DNA of 64,000 nt from DATFVA01 sp963774455. Lineage in GTDB: Bacteria > Bacteroidota > Ignavibacteria > Ignavibacteriales > Ignavibacteriaceae. The notes below the pieces were generated by a model. It was not told the origin of the DNA, made no database searches, and saw only the letters and a program-made list of their open reading frames with translations. Numbering within the stretch: position 1 is the first letter of the stretch; every line of letters starts with the position of its first letter. Shown here piece after piece: positions 34,847 through 43,367 of this stretch. A program made the translations under genes and the position numbers. The stretch covers positions 744,001 through 808,000 of the forward strand of contig CAVZFD010000004.1 in assembly GCA_963774455.1 (NCBI GenBank), in the 5' to 3' direction.

Positions 34847-36364
34847 TTATTTTATTTTTGAAGATGCTGCTAATTCTAAGTTCAACTTTTTCATTTTACT
34901 TTGCAGCGTGGTTGGTTTCACTTTCAATAAAGCTGCTGCACCGTCTTCCCCGTAGATTTTATTATTCGTCAGTTTAAGGGCTTTTTTAATTGTTTTCCTG
35001 ATTTCTTCATCTAAAGAATTTATCGCAATATCCTTATCGCCGCCGCAGTCCTTTTCATAATTACCATTTTCAAAAACAAGATGTGCCGGTTTGATTATAC
35101 TGCCGCTGCTAAGTATTACTGCTCTCTCCAGCGTGTTCTGTAATTCTCTCACATTTCCATGCCAATAGTTTTCCTGCAGGATCTTCAATGATTCATCTGA
35201 TAATTTCAGATTTTTGCTGCCGAATTTTTCCGAAAGAATTTGCAGGAAATAATTCGATAAAAGATATATATCCTCTTTTCTTTGCCTTAGCGGCGGAAGT
35301 GTTATGGGAAAAACATTAAGCCGGTAAAAAAGATCTTCTCTAAATTTGCCCTGGTTTACCCTTTCCTCCAGGTTAACGTTCGTTGCACAAATAATCCTCA
35401 CATCTGAATGAAAGGTTTTTTCGCCGCCAAGTCTTTCAAATGTTCCTTCCTGGATTGCACGTAAGAGTTTCGGCTGAATCTCCGGGGGCAGATCGCCTAT
35501 TTCATCAAGAAATAATATGCCGCTGTCTGCCAGTTCAAAGCGTCCGCGCCTCGTGGAAACGGCCCCCGTAAATGCACCTTTCTCGTGGCCGAACAATTCA
35601 CTTTCAGCAAGGTTCGTATTTAATGCCGAACAATTTAAAGTTATAAATGGTTTTCCGGACCTTTTTGATAAAGCATGAATGGCTTTGGCAGTCTGTTCTT
35701 TTCCCGTTCCTGTTTCGCCTAAAATCATTACATGGGATCCGGTGGGAGCAACCAGTTTAATCTTTTCTATCACCTGCTGCCAGGACGGGGATCTCCCTAT
35801 TAATCCTTTTACAACAGAATTGATATCACCCATAAGAGAATTTCTCTCGTATACGAGTCGTTCTGTTTCATTTAGCAGCGAATCGGTTGCCATAGTCTGG
35901 GCTAAGGCAAGTGCTATAAGTTTGGTTAATGTATTTGCGATATTCACTCTTTGGGGAGTAAACATATCGCACTGCCTGTGGTCGAGCGTCATTAGTCCAA
36001 GCGTATCACCATTTATTCTAAGCGGTGCAAGCATACAGGAATGACCCGTGGGCATATCGATCAGTTCTTCATATGTATCATGATGATCCGGATTGCGTGT
36101 TTCCTCAACTAGTTTGACTTTACCGATATTTAAAACCTTGCTGATGTCGGGATGAGCTTTAAGTGCAATTTGAAAATCCTTCAATCGTTCTGTTGCCAGT
36201 GGACCCTGAGCGAATCTCACCTTCAGACTATCATCTGCTTCTTTGCTTAATATAACAGCAAGTTCATAGGGTATAATCTCATTAATCGCGTCAAGAACAA
36301 TCTCCATTGTTTTATGAGGGGAGAGGTAGATTGTTTCATTAGTTTCTATTGCAGTGGAAATCAT
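34847..36364 (-). CDS. GAF-AAA+-Fis sigma-54-dependent activator
   Basis: The 505-residue regulator has a GAF sensory domain (about 15-155), an AAA+ core and a C-terminal Fis-type helix-turn-helix (about 470-500). The core shows Walker A GETGTGKE (216-223), the sigma-54 contact loop GAFTGA (263-268) and a DEIGD Walker B. This is the FhlA/NorR architecture. The GAF domain carries Cys110 and Cys132, which could serve redox sensing, but no known haem or iron motif is evident. The gene is divergent from a peroxiredoxin. Three copies of a 12-bp word lie between them, the nearest eight bases from its ATG, suggesting autoregulation. Confidence 0.93.
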   Translation of the reverse strand: MISTAIETNETIYLSPHKTMEIVLDAINEIIPYELAVILSKEADDSLKVRFAQGPLATERLKDFQIALKAHPDISKVLNIGKVKLVEETRNPDHHDTYEELIDMPTGHSCMLAPLRINGDTLGLMTLDHRQCDMFTPQRVNIANTLTKLIALALAQTMATDSLLNETERLVYERNSLMGDINSVVKGLIGRSPSWQQVIEKIKLVAPTGSHVMILGETGTGKEQTAKAIHALSKRSGKPFITLNCSALNTNLAESELFGHEKGAFTGAVSTRRGRFELADSGILFLDEIGDLPPEIQPKLLRAIQEGTFERLGGEKTFHSDVRIICATNVNLEERVNQGKFREDLFYRLNVFPITLPPLRQRKEDIYLLSNYFLQILSEKFGSKNLKLSDESLKILQENYWHGNVRELQNTLERAVILSSGSIIKPAHLVFENGNYEKDCGGDKDIAINSLDEEIRKTIKKALKLTNNKIYGEDGAAALLKVKPTTLQSKMKKLNLELAASSKIK

Positions 36365-36371
36365 TTTTTTA

Positions 36372-36424
36372 ACCGAAATTTAGTTGACACCGATATTTAG
36401 GTGCAAATATAACTAAATACCGGT
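36372..36424. promoter_or_regulatory. Three copies of an ACCGAWATTTAG activator site
   Basis: Direct copies lie at 36372-36383 (ACCGAAATTTAG) and 36389-36400 (ACCGATATTTAG), and an inverted copy at 36413-36424 (CTAAATACCGGT, one mismatch). The last two form a palindrome with a 12-base centre. They lie about 75-128 bases upstream of the candidate sigma-54 promoter, a normal distance for an enhancer-binding protein. Confidence 0.72.
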
Positions 36425-36495
36425 ACATTCCTGACAGAAGAACTCTCATAGGACTCTAACTTATTTATTTATAAAAAGTTACAGAAATCACCTTT

Positions 36496-36513
36496 TTTGG
36501 TACGCTGCTTGTT
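36496..36513 (+). promoter_or_regulatory. Sigma-54 (-24/-12) promoter of the peroxiredoxin gene
   Basis: TTTGGTACGCTGCTTGTT places GG (36499-36500) and the -12 GT (36511-36512) exactly ten bases apart. It is close to the TTGGCACG-N4-TTGCW consensus (C to T changes at one position in each element). The predicted start is about 36524, giving a leader of roughly 108 bases. Confidence 0.72.
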
Positions 36514-36631
36514 TATATTAATTAAATTGAAAGAAGAATTTAACATGCTGCTGAAAAAAGAATCTGATTTAGAATGAAAGTATTTCAGTAATGTTAAATC
36601 ATTAAAACAAAAAAATATGGGAGAAATAAAA

Positions 36632-37294
36632 ATGGAAACAAATGAAACAAAAACCGGAATACCATTAATCGGCGATAAATTGCCTGATATGGCAGTTCAG
36701 ACCACACACGGAATAAAAAAAATTCCTGGCGATTATAAGGGTAAATGGATAGTGCTTTTTAGTCACCCCGGAGATTTTACACCAGTATGTACCACTGAGT
36801 TTTATGCATTCACAAAACGAAACGATCAATTTAAAAAACTGAACACTGAATTAATAGGACTCTCAGTTGACCAGGTATTTTCACACATAAAATGGGTTGA
36901 CTGGATAAAGGATAATCTAAAAGTGGAAGTACCCTTTCCGATTATCGCAGATGATTTGGGACGGGTTTCAACCAAACTTGGAATGATTCATCCCGGGAAA
37001 GGAACCAACACTGTTCGTGCGGTCTTCATTATAGATCCCGAAGGAATTATCAGGCTTATGATTTACTATCCCCAGGAGATCGGAAGACAGATAGATGAGA
37101 TAATAAGAGCGTTAAAAGCTTTGCAGATTTCAGATAAAAACAAGGTTGCGATGCCTGAAAACTGGCCGAACAATGAATTGATTAAGGATAAAGTGATTCT
37201 ACCGCCTCCTAAAGATATGGTCGAAGCTGAAAAAAGAAGGAATCCCCAGGAAGGTTATGACTGGTGGTTTACTTATCAGTCTTTAACTAACTAA
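36632..37294 (+). CDS. One-Cys peroxiredoxin (Prx6-type)
   Basis: The 220-residue enzyme reduces hydrogen peroxide or organic peroxides in the cytoplasm. The peroxidatic Cys is at 53 in GDFTPVCTTEF. It is the only Cys, so the recycling partner must be external. The C-terminal GYDWWFTY stretch resembles the archaeal/thermophilic Prx6 tail, where a Cys is often present instead of the Tyr. The start at 36632 was chosen because GGGAGA lies nine bases upstream; an upstream ATG (36617) is in frame. It appears to be under sigma-54 control by the divergent activator. Confidence 0.93.
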   Translation: METNETKTGIPLIGDKLPDMAVQTTHGIKKIPGDYKGKWIVLFSHPGDFTPVCTTEFYAFTKRNDQFKKLNTELIGLSVDQVFSHIKWVDWIKDNLKVEVPFPIIADDLGRVSTKLGMIHPGKGTNTVRAVFIIDPEGIIRLMIYYPQEIGRQIDEIIRALKALQISDKNKVAMPENWPNNELIKDKVILPPPKDMVEAEKRRNPQEGYDWWFTYQSLTN

Positions 37295-37340
37295 AATTAC
37301 TAATATGAGTTGAAGTCCGGTGATACCCGGATTTTAGGAT

Positions 37341-37380
37341 AAAAAAATCCCGCTTCCTCCCCGGTTGTCGGGATTTTTTT
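37341..37380 (+). terminator. Rho-independent terminator after the peroxiredoxin
   Basis: AAAAAAATCCCG (37341-37352) and CGGGATTTTTTT (37369-37380) are perfect inverted 12-mers around a 16-base loop, ending in a T-run. Confidence 0.9.
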
Positions 37381-37434
37381 TATTATCTTATTCAACCTCG
37401 AAATAGTTATTAAGTTATAATCTGAAAAAAATAA

Positions 37435-38433
37435 ATGGCGTTTCAAATAGGATATGAGGGGTTAAAAAGGTTTAGCTTAAGAGAATTAAAAGATTCAGAA
37501 GAGAGCTTAAGAACATTCTTCTTCCGTGAACTTAAATCGTGCAGCCTTTTCCTGATGCCTGTGAATGAATCGGACCCGGAATCAATATCATCGTGTGAGA
37601 TTTTCGTCAAGGAGCTTTCATCATCTCTTAGGTTTCGAACCGGAATAAGTGATTTTTCTGGTATCATCCCGGGGGACTTCAACTCCAATGGCTGCCAGCT
37701 TCATTACATGGTATTTGAAAACATTGAGCCCGCCTATGTAAAACAGGTTCTCCTGACTAAATTAGGGGAGATATCAGGAAAAAATCACCGCAGCATAAGG
37801 TATAATAAGTTCGGACTTTTCATTCCCCGTTCAGGCAGGATAATCTGCTTTTCTTTTGCTCACAGCGGAAGTATGTACTATCGATACAGGCTGGCAGAGT
37901 TCAAACTTGAGGCTTTACCCGCAGGATTGAGTAATTATCTTCTGTCGCTGCTTAGCTTCTGTCCCAATGAATATTTTTTTAGCGGTTCCAGGGCTTCCGG
38001 TTTTATATTGGATTTGAAAGTCCCGATAGAACATTCTTCTTTCCACGTTATCAGTTCTTTTGCTGAGTCAGCATTGAAAACAGGAAGCTTCAGGAGCGGA
38101 CATGAGAACGTTGAAAAATATTTATTGGAAAGCGATCCCGAAACAATCGCCTCTGAAGTACCTGTATGGTATAAACGGCCAGAAGGCAGCAGGTTAAATA
38201 TTGACGGCGTACTTACGGGTCATATTGATATCCTCAGGTATGAAAAGAATGGTATGATTGGGATATGGGATTATAAGCCCCGTGCAAAATATGAGAAGAA
38301 GGCTCATATGCAAGTCTACCTCTACGCTCTAATGATTTCACAACGTACGGGAATTCCCTTAGACAATTTCTTATGCGGCTACTTTGATTCAGCTGATGCG
38401 TATTTCTTTAATGCCAGAGATGTAGTTTGGTAG
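37435..38433 (+). CDS. Solo PD-(D/E)XK nuclease-family protein
   Basis: The 332-residue protein has a novel-looking N-terminal half (1-200) and a C-terminal RecB/Cas4-like PD-(D/E)XK core. The core has Asp265 in GHIDIL, Asp279 and Lys281 in WDYKP, and QVYLYALM as motif IV. These residues would bind Mg and cut DNA. Cas4's four iron-sulfur cysteines are not visible in the expected pattern. No helicase, RecB or CRISPR gene is beside it, so it may act in repair or defence on its own. Flanking hairpins suggest a single-gene transcript. Confidence 0.8.
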   Translation: MAFQIGYEGLKRFSLRELKDSEESLRTFFFRELKSCSLFLMPVNESDPESISSCEIFVKELSSSLRFRTGISDFSGIIPGDFNSNGCQLHYMVFENIEPAYVKQVLLTKLGEISGKNHRSIRYNKFGLFIPRSGRIICFSFAHSGSMYYRYRLAEFKLEALPAGLSNYLLSLLSFCPNEYFFSGSRASGFILDLKVPIEHSSFHVISSFAESALKTGSFRSGHENVEKYLLESDPETIASEVPVWYKRPEGSRLNIDGVLTGHIDILRYEKNGMIGIWDYKPRAKYEKKAHMQVYLYALMISQRTGIPLDNFLCGYFDSADAYFFNARDVVW

Positions 38434-38438
38434 TTAAA

Positions 38439-38462
38439 ATACCCCCGCTATCGCAGGGGTAT
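38439..38462 (+). terminator. Hairpin after the nuclease gene
   Basis: ATACCCC (38439-38445) pairs with GGGGTAT (38456-38462), with further GC pairing inside and a TATC loop. No T-run follows. Confidence 0.6.
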
Positions 38463-38649
38463 CGCGCAATTTCCCCGGTCTATTTTCACCAGAGAATATC
38501 TAAATTGATCTGAATTGTGGATCGCCGTATTGTTTCCCTTATTAACCCATAATTACTTTTATAAGATAATCCGATGTTTTATCAAACGCAATGGATGAAA
38601 GGTTTTTCGATGTAATGAAGCGGGCTTTAAACGGGACCTGATGAAACTA

Positions 38650-39018
38650 TTACTTCAGTTTCCGTTTGATCATTTGCTGAACAATCTCCTTAAACTCTTT
38701 ATTGCCGAAGGGCTTTTGAATTACTGTGCAGTATTCCATGAGACCACTTTGACTAATACCGGCTGAAGCAGATCCAGTGATGTAAACTATAGGTACTTTG
38801 TATTTTAATATCACCTTTTCTGTAAAGTCAATTGCGGATTCATGCATTGAATAATCGGAAATAACCAGATCGGGAGTACCATTCTGAAGATGAATTTCAA
38901 CCTTATCAGGATCGGTATCTATCCCTATGACATCAAACCCCATTTCCATTAAGGTATTTTGGATATCCAGAGCTATGATTCCCTGGTTTTCGACAATTAA
39001 AACTTTCTTTCTTGCCAT
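38650..39018 (-). CDS. Receiver-only response regulator
   Basis: The 122-residue protein is a lone receiver domain with the phosphate-accepting Asp55 in LVISDYSM and the switch Lys in QKPFGNKEF. The usual acidic pair near residue 10 reads E-N instead of D-D or E-D, which may weaken metal binding. There is no output domain. It resembles the receiver domains of hybrid or rhizobial single-domain regulators and could act as a phosphate shuttle. No kinase is adjacent. Confidence 0.88.
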   Translation of the reverse strand: MARKKVLIVENQGIIALDIQNTLMEMGFDVIGIDTDPDKVEIHLQNGTPDLVISDYSMHESAIDFTEKVILKYKVPIVYITGSASAGISQSGLMEYCTVIQKPFGNKEFKEIVQQMIKRKLK

Positions 39019-39162
39019 AAAATCCAGTATGGATAATTTTTAAATTTTAAGTGATGGAATTTAGTAAAATCTTCCCTTATATATAGAGCGGAACTGAAAT
39101 ATTCCAATCTTCCTATCTTTTGTTTATATTTATCATTCGTATTAAGACGGAATGGAATAATA

Positions 39163-41199
39163 TTGCTAAAAGAGAAAATACTTGTAACTTCAGCCCTTCC
39201 TTATTCAAACGGACCAATTCACCTGGGACATTTAAGCGGCGCCTACCTGCCTGCGGATATTTATGTACGCTATAATAGAATGAAAGGCAATGATGTTTTA
39301 TATATATGCGGATCAGATGAACATGGTGTCCCTATTACTATCAGTGCCGACAAGGAGAAGGTTAGTCCCCAGGTTATAATCGACCGCTTTCACGAAATAA
39401 ACCGCAAGGCTTTTGAGCAGTTCGGAATGAGCTTCGACATCTATTCAAGAACGTCTCTTCCTATTCATCATGAAACCGCGAAGGAATTTTTTCTCGAGTA
39501 CTATAACCGCGGCATGCTGAAAGAAAAGAAAACCATGCAGTTCTATGACGAAGAGGTAAAGATGTTTCTGCCCGACCGTTATGTTGAGGGTACATGCCCG
39601 AACTGCGGTTATGAAGAAGCACGGAGTGACGAGTGCGAGAACTGCGGCGCTCTTTATGAACCTTCAGAACTTAAGAGTCCCAAAAGTAAAATAAGCGGAA
39701 AGACCCCCGTTCTAAAAGAAACAACTCACTGGTATTTTCCGCTGGGTGATTATCAGCCGCGGCTTGAAGAGTATATAAAGGTAAGCAGCGAAAACTACGG
39801 CTGGAAGGACAATGTGCTTCAGTACTGCAGAGGATGGTTCAAGGCGGGACTAAAAGACCGTGCATACACGCGCGACCTCGACTGGGGTGTATCTGTTCCT
39901 CTCAATTCGGCTGAAGGTAAAGTACTTTACGTCTGGTTTGAAGCTGTCCTGGGATATATTTCAGCAACAAAGGAATTATCCAGACAGCGGGGCAACGAAA
40001 ATCTCTGGCGCGAATACTGGCAGGGTGAAAACACAAAATACGTCGCTTTTATCGGGAAAGATAACGTGGTTTTCCACTGCATTATTTTCCCGGCAATGCT
40101 TATGGCATGGAATGACGGGGATAAGGAGAAATATATTCTTCCCCAGAATGTACCGGCTAACGAATTCCTCAATTTTGAAGGAAAGAAGTTCTCTAAAAGC
40201 CGGAACTGGGGCATTGATGTAATCGATTTCCTCAGTATGTTTCCTCCCGATCCGCTCAGGTATACGCTTGCAGCTAACCTGCCGGAGACGCGTGATACAG
40301 ATTTTTACTGGAAGGAATTCCAGCTCAGGAATAACAGCGAACTTGCCGATATACTGGGTAATTTTATAAACAGGACGTTCACCTTCGTGCACAAGCACTT
40401 TGATGGAAGGGTCCCTGAAAGATCAACGCCTGAAAAGATTGATGAAGAGATGCTGCAGCTGCTTGCAGGTTACCCCGGGAAAGTTTCTGCATTATTCGAC
40501 TGCTACAGGATAAAAGAGGGCGTTACAGAGATTATGAACCTTGCCCGCGCTGGCAACAAGTATTTCAATGATTCAGAACCATGGCTTACCGTGAAAAGCG
40601 ATAAGGCAAAATGTGCGACAACGCTTAATATTTGTCTGCAGACAATTTATACGCTGGCAGGACTCTTTTCTCCCGTAATTCCGTTTTCATCTGAAAAAAT
40701 ATTTAAGATCCTGAATTCATCCCCTTCCGGCTGGGATGAGCTCGGGAATGAACACCTTAAGGCCGGTCATACTCTGAATAAAACAGAAATTATTTTTCCT
40801 AAAATAGAGGACGATATTATCGAAGAACAGGTAGCAAAACTGGGTCCCAAAACTGAAGTGGATACAAATAATAACCTTATATCTATAGAAGATTTTGATA
40901 AAATTAAGTTGAAAGTAGCTGAAATTGTTGAAGCCGTAAATGTGCCTAAAAGCAATAAACTGATTAAACTGAAGGTCAGGCTCGACGATGGCGACCGCCA
41001 GGTAATTGCAGGGATCGCCAAAAGCTATAAGCCTGAAGAACTTGTCGGGAAGAAAATAATTCTTGTTGCCAACCTTAAGCCGGCCAAGCTGATGGGACTT
41101 GAATCCCGGGGCATGGTTCTGGCCGTTGAAAATGAGAACGGAGAATTGAATGTTCTTACCGCCGCTCAGAATGTTAAAATTGGAACACGGGCAAAGTAA
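39163..41199 (+). CDS. metG: Methionyl-tRNA synthetase
   Basis: The 678-residue enzyme charges tRNA with methionine. Class I signatures are HLGH (20-23) and KFSKS (342-346, a KMSKS variant). Two zinc knuckles with CPNC and CENC lie near 145-160, the two-knuckle form seen in archaeal-like MetRS. The C-terminal 110 residues are a tRNA-binding OB domain (KVAEIVEAVNVPKSNKL onward). It uses a TTG start at 39163. The subtilisin gene follows 34 bases on, probably in a separate role. Confidence 0.97.
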   Translation: MLKEKILVTSALPYSNGPIHLGHLSGAYLPADIYVRYNRMKGNDVLYICGSDEHGVPITISADKEKVSPQVIIDRFHEINRKAFEQFGMSFDIYSRTSLPIHHETAKEFFLEYYNRGMLKEKKTMQFYDEEVKMFLPDRYVEGTCPNCGYEEARSDECENCGALYEPSELKSPKSKISGKTPVLKETTHWYFPLGDYQPRLEEYIKVSSENYGWKDNVLQYCRGWFKAGLKDRAYTRDLDWGVSVPLNSAEGKVLYVWFEAVLGYISATKELSRQRGNENLWREYWQGENTKYVAFIGKDNVVFHCIIFPAMLMAWNDGDKEKYILPQNVPANEFLNFEGKKFSKSRNWGIDVIDFLSMFPPDPLRYTLAANLPETRDTDFYWKEFQLRNNSELADILGNFINRTFTFVHKHFDGRVPERSTPEKIDEEMLQLLAGYPGKVSALFDCYRIKEGVTEIMNLARAGNKYFNDSEPWLTVKSDKAKCATTLNICLQTIYTLAGLFSPVIPFSSEKIFKILNSSPSGWDELGNEHLKAGHTLNKTEIIFPKIEDDIIEEQVAKLGPKTEVDTNNNLISIEDFDKIKLKVAEIVEAVNVPKSNKLIKLKVRLDDGDRQVIAGIAKSYKPEELVGKKIILVANLKPAKLMGLESRGMVLAVENENGELNVLTAAQNVKIGTRAK

Positions 41200-41233
41200 T
41201 AAACTATAATAATCTAAATATTTCCGGAGAGTT

Positions 41234-43255
41234 ATGATGAGAAAAATCTATTTACCACTATTTATGTTATGTCTGATTGCAGGTGCATTTGCGCAGCAGG
41301 GGCCGATCAGCAAAATATCCGCTGCCCTTCAGCTGAAGATGACAAGTGCTTCTGCAGACGAGCAGCTCCTGGTATGGGTTTACTTTACCGATAAGGGACA
41401 GAATACGGACTCGTATTTCAGTAATCCTCTTAGTGTTGTAAGTGAAAAATCACTTAACAGAAGAGAGAAGGTTCTCGGTAAAGATGCAGCCTTAACGATG
41501 AAAGATCTCCCTGTTAACCCGGCTTACCTGGCACAGGTTAAGGCGAAGGGATTAAATATTAAATGGCCGTCCAAATGGCTGAATGCGGTCAGCGGTACGG
41601 TAACCAAATCTCAGCTGGATGAACTTGAAGCCCTTCCATTTATTAAGAAGCTTGATGTTGTATATAAGTTGAAAAAAGGATATCAGCCTGAAACCGATAA
41701 AAATGCAGTGCAGCAGCAGCTCAGCAAGATTACTCAGCCTGAAGGTGTTCTTTCCTATGATTACGGTGATTCATATGCAGAGCTCCAGCAGATCAATGTG
41801 CCTGCAGTTCATGATATGGGATTTACAGGACAGGGAGTTACGGTCTGTGTTATGGATGCCGGATTCAGCCTGTTGAGTCACGTAGCTTTTGATTCTATGG
41901 ATATCATAGCTGCCTGGGATTTTGTCAACAATGATCCTAACGTTGGAAATCAGGCAGATTCAGGAGACGGTTCACACGGAACCGAAACACTTTCCACAAT
42001 AGGCGGATATGCCCCGGGCCATCTGATCGGTCCTGCTTTTAACGCCTCTTACATACTTGCCAAGACCGAGAATACCGACAGTGAGACTCCTCTTGAAGAA
42101 GACAACTGGATCGCAGCAATGGAATGGGCTGATAGTATCGGCGTTGATGTTACTTCCACTTCTCTTGGTTATATAGATTTTGATCCGCCCTGGCAGAGTT
42201 ATACCTGGGAGGATATGGACGGCAATACAACTATCATCACAAACGGTGCGGATTATGCGACTCACCTGGGTATAGTAGTTGTAAACTCAGCAGGCAATGA
42301 AGGATCTAACCCATCACACAATACCCTTGGTGCTCCTTCAGACGGCGATAGTGTAATTGCAGCGGGTGCGGTTGAATATTCGGGTTCGAGGTCTTCATTC
42401 AGCAGCGTTGGTCCTACCGTAGATGGAAGACACAAACCTGATATTATGGCGCTTGGCTCAGGCAATATTGTTGCTTCACCATACAATACTACTCAATATG
42501 ATTATGCCAGCGGTACTTCTTTCAGCTGTCCTCTTTCAGCAGGAGTAGCCGCATTGATTTTATGTGTGAATCCGGGATTAACCCCGATGCAGGTACGCGA
42601 TGCAATGAGGGAAACTGCTTCACAAAGCAGTAACCCTGATAACCTCTACGGCTGGGGAATACTTAACGCCTTTGATGCGGTAAATTACTTCCCAACGCCG
42701 GTTGAGCTTTCATCATTTACTGCCTCTGTAGTCAGCGGCGGGGTAAACCTTGTTTGGACGACAGCTACCGAGAAGAACAACCACGGATTCGAGATTGAAA
42801 GAAAATCAGCCGGGTCTGATTTTACAATGATAAGTTTTGTTGAAGGTAAGGGAACAGTTTCCACCCCAAATCATTACAGCTATACAGACAAAAGCGATAT
42901 TCATGGGATATGCACATACAGGTTGAAACAGGTCGATTTTGACGGCAAATTTACGTATAGTAATGAAGTTACTGTGGATGTGCCGGCAGCTTCGGATTTT
43001 GCACTTCAGCAGAACTATCCTAATCCGTTCAATCCCTCTACGATGATTAAATACTCCGTTCCGAATGCATCAAACGTAAAACTTATACTCTACGATGCGC
43101 TCGGCCGCCAGGTTAAAATCCTGACAAACGAATACAAGGAAGCCGGCAATTATACTTATACACTTAATGCAGGAGGACTTTCAAGCGGTGTATATATAGT
43201 AAGACTAAGTGCCGGAGTTTCAAGTAAGGTTATCAAAATAACACTTGCAAAATAG
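41234..43255 (+). CDS. Subtilisin-family (S8) secreted peptidase with T9SS sorting domain
   Basis: The 673-residue precursor has a signal peptide ending in GAFAQ (about 20) and a propeptide. The S8 catalytic triad is Asp208 (VMDAGFS), His248 (GSHGTE) and Ser429 (SGTSFSCP). The C-terminal region holds an FnIII-like part (ATEKNNHGFEIER) and the type A T9SS sorting domain with NYPNPFNPST and a final SSGVYIVRLS. The peptidase should be exported to the surface through T9SS and degrade extracellular protein. It follows metG closely but is probably expressed separately. Confidence 0.95.
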   Translation: MMRKIYLPLFMLCLIAGAFAQQGPISKISAALQLKMTSASADEQLLVWVYFTDKGQNTDSYFSNPLSVVSEKSLNRREKVLGKDAALTMKDLPVNPAYLAQVKAKGLNIKWPSKWLNAVSGTVTKSQLDELEALPFIKKLDVVYKLKKGYQPETDKNAVQQQLSKITQPEGVLSYDYGDSYAELQQINVPAVHDMGFTGQGVTVCVMDAGFSLLSHVAFDSMDIIAAWDFVNNDPNVGNQADSGDGSHGTETLSTIGGYAPGHLIGPAFNASYILAKTENTDSETPLEEDNWIAAMEWADSIGVDVTSTSLGYIDFDPPWQSYTWEDMDGNTTIITNGADYATHLGIVVVNSAGNEGSNPSHNTLGAPSDGDSVIAAGAVEYSGSRSSFSSVGPTVDGRHKPDIMALGSGNIVASPYNTTQYDYASGTSFSCPLSAGVAALILCVNPGLTPMQVRDAMRETASQSSNPDNLYGWGILNAFDAVNYFPTPVELSSFTASVVSGGVNLVWTTATEKNNHGFEIERKSAGSDFTMISFVEGKGTVSTPNHYSYTDKSDIHGICTYRLKQVDFDGKFTYSNEVTVDVPAASDFALQQNYPNPFNPSTMIKYSVPNASNVKLILYDALGRQVKILTNEYKEAGNYTYTLNAGGLSSGVYIVRLSAGVSSKVIKITLAK

Positions 43256-43260
43256 ATTTA

Positions 43261-43315
43261 AGGGCCTGGAGAGGCGGTAACCATATCGGTTTACCTTGAT
43301 TTTCAGGCCTTCTAT
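43261..43315 (+). terminator. Possible branched hairpin after the subtilisin gene
   Basis: GGGCCTG (43262-43268) can pair with CAGGCCT (43304-43310), with an inner GGTAA/TTACC stem. The following T-rich stretch is short. Confidence 0.4.
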
Positions 43316-43367
43316 TGATAAAATTGCTGACTAAAATGTAATAAACTTAAATAAGGAGAATCACTCA

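Noticed and set aside
37435..38433. Cas4
   Set aside because: The nuclease core fits, but no four-Cys iron-sulfur pattern, cas gene or array is present.
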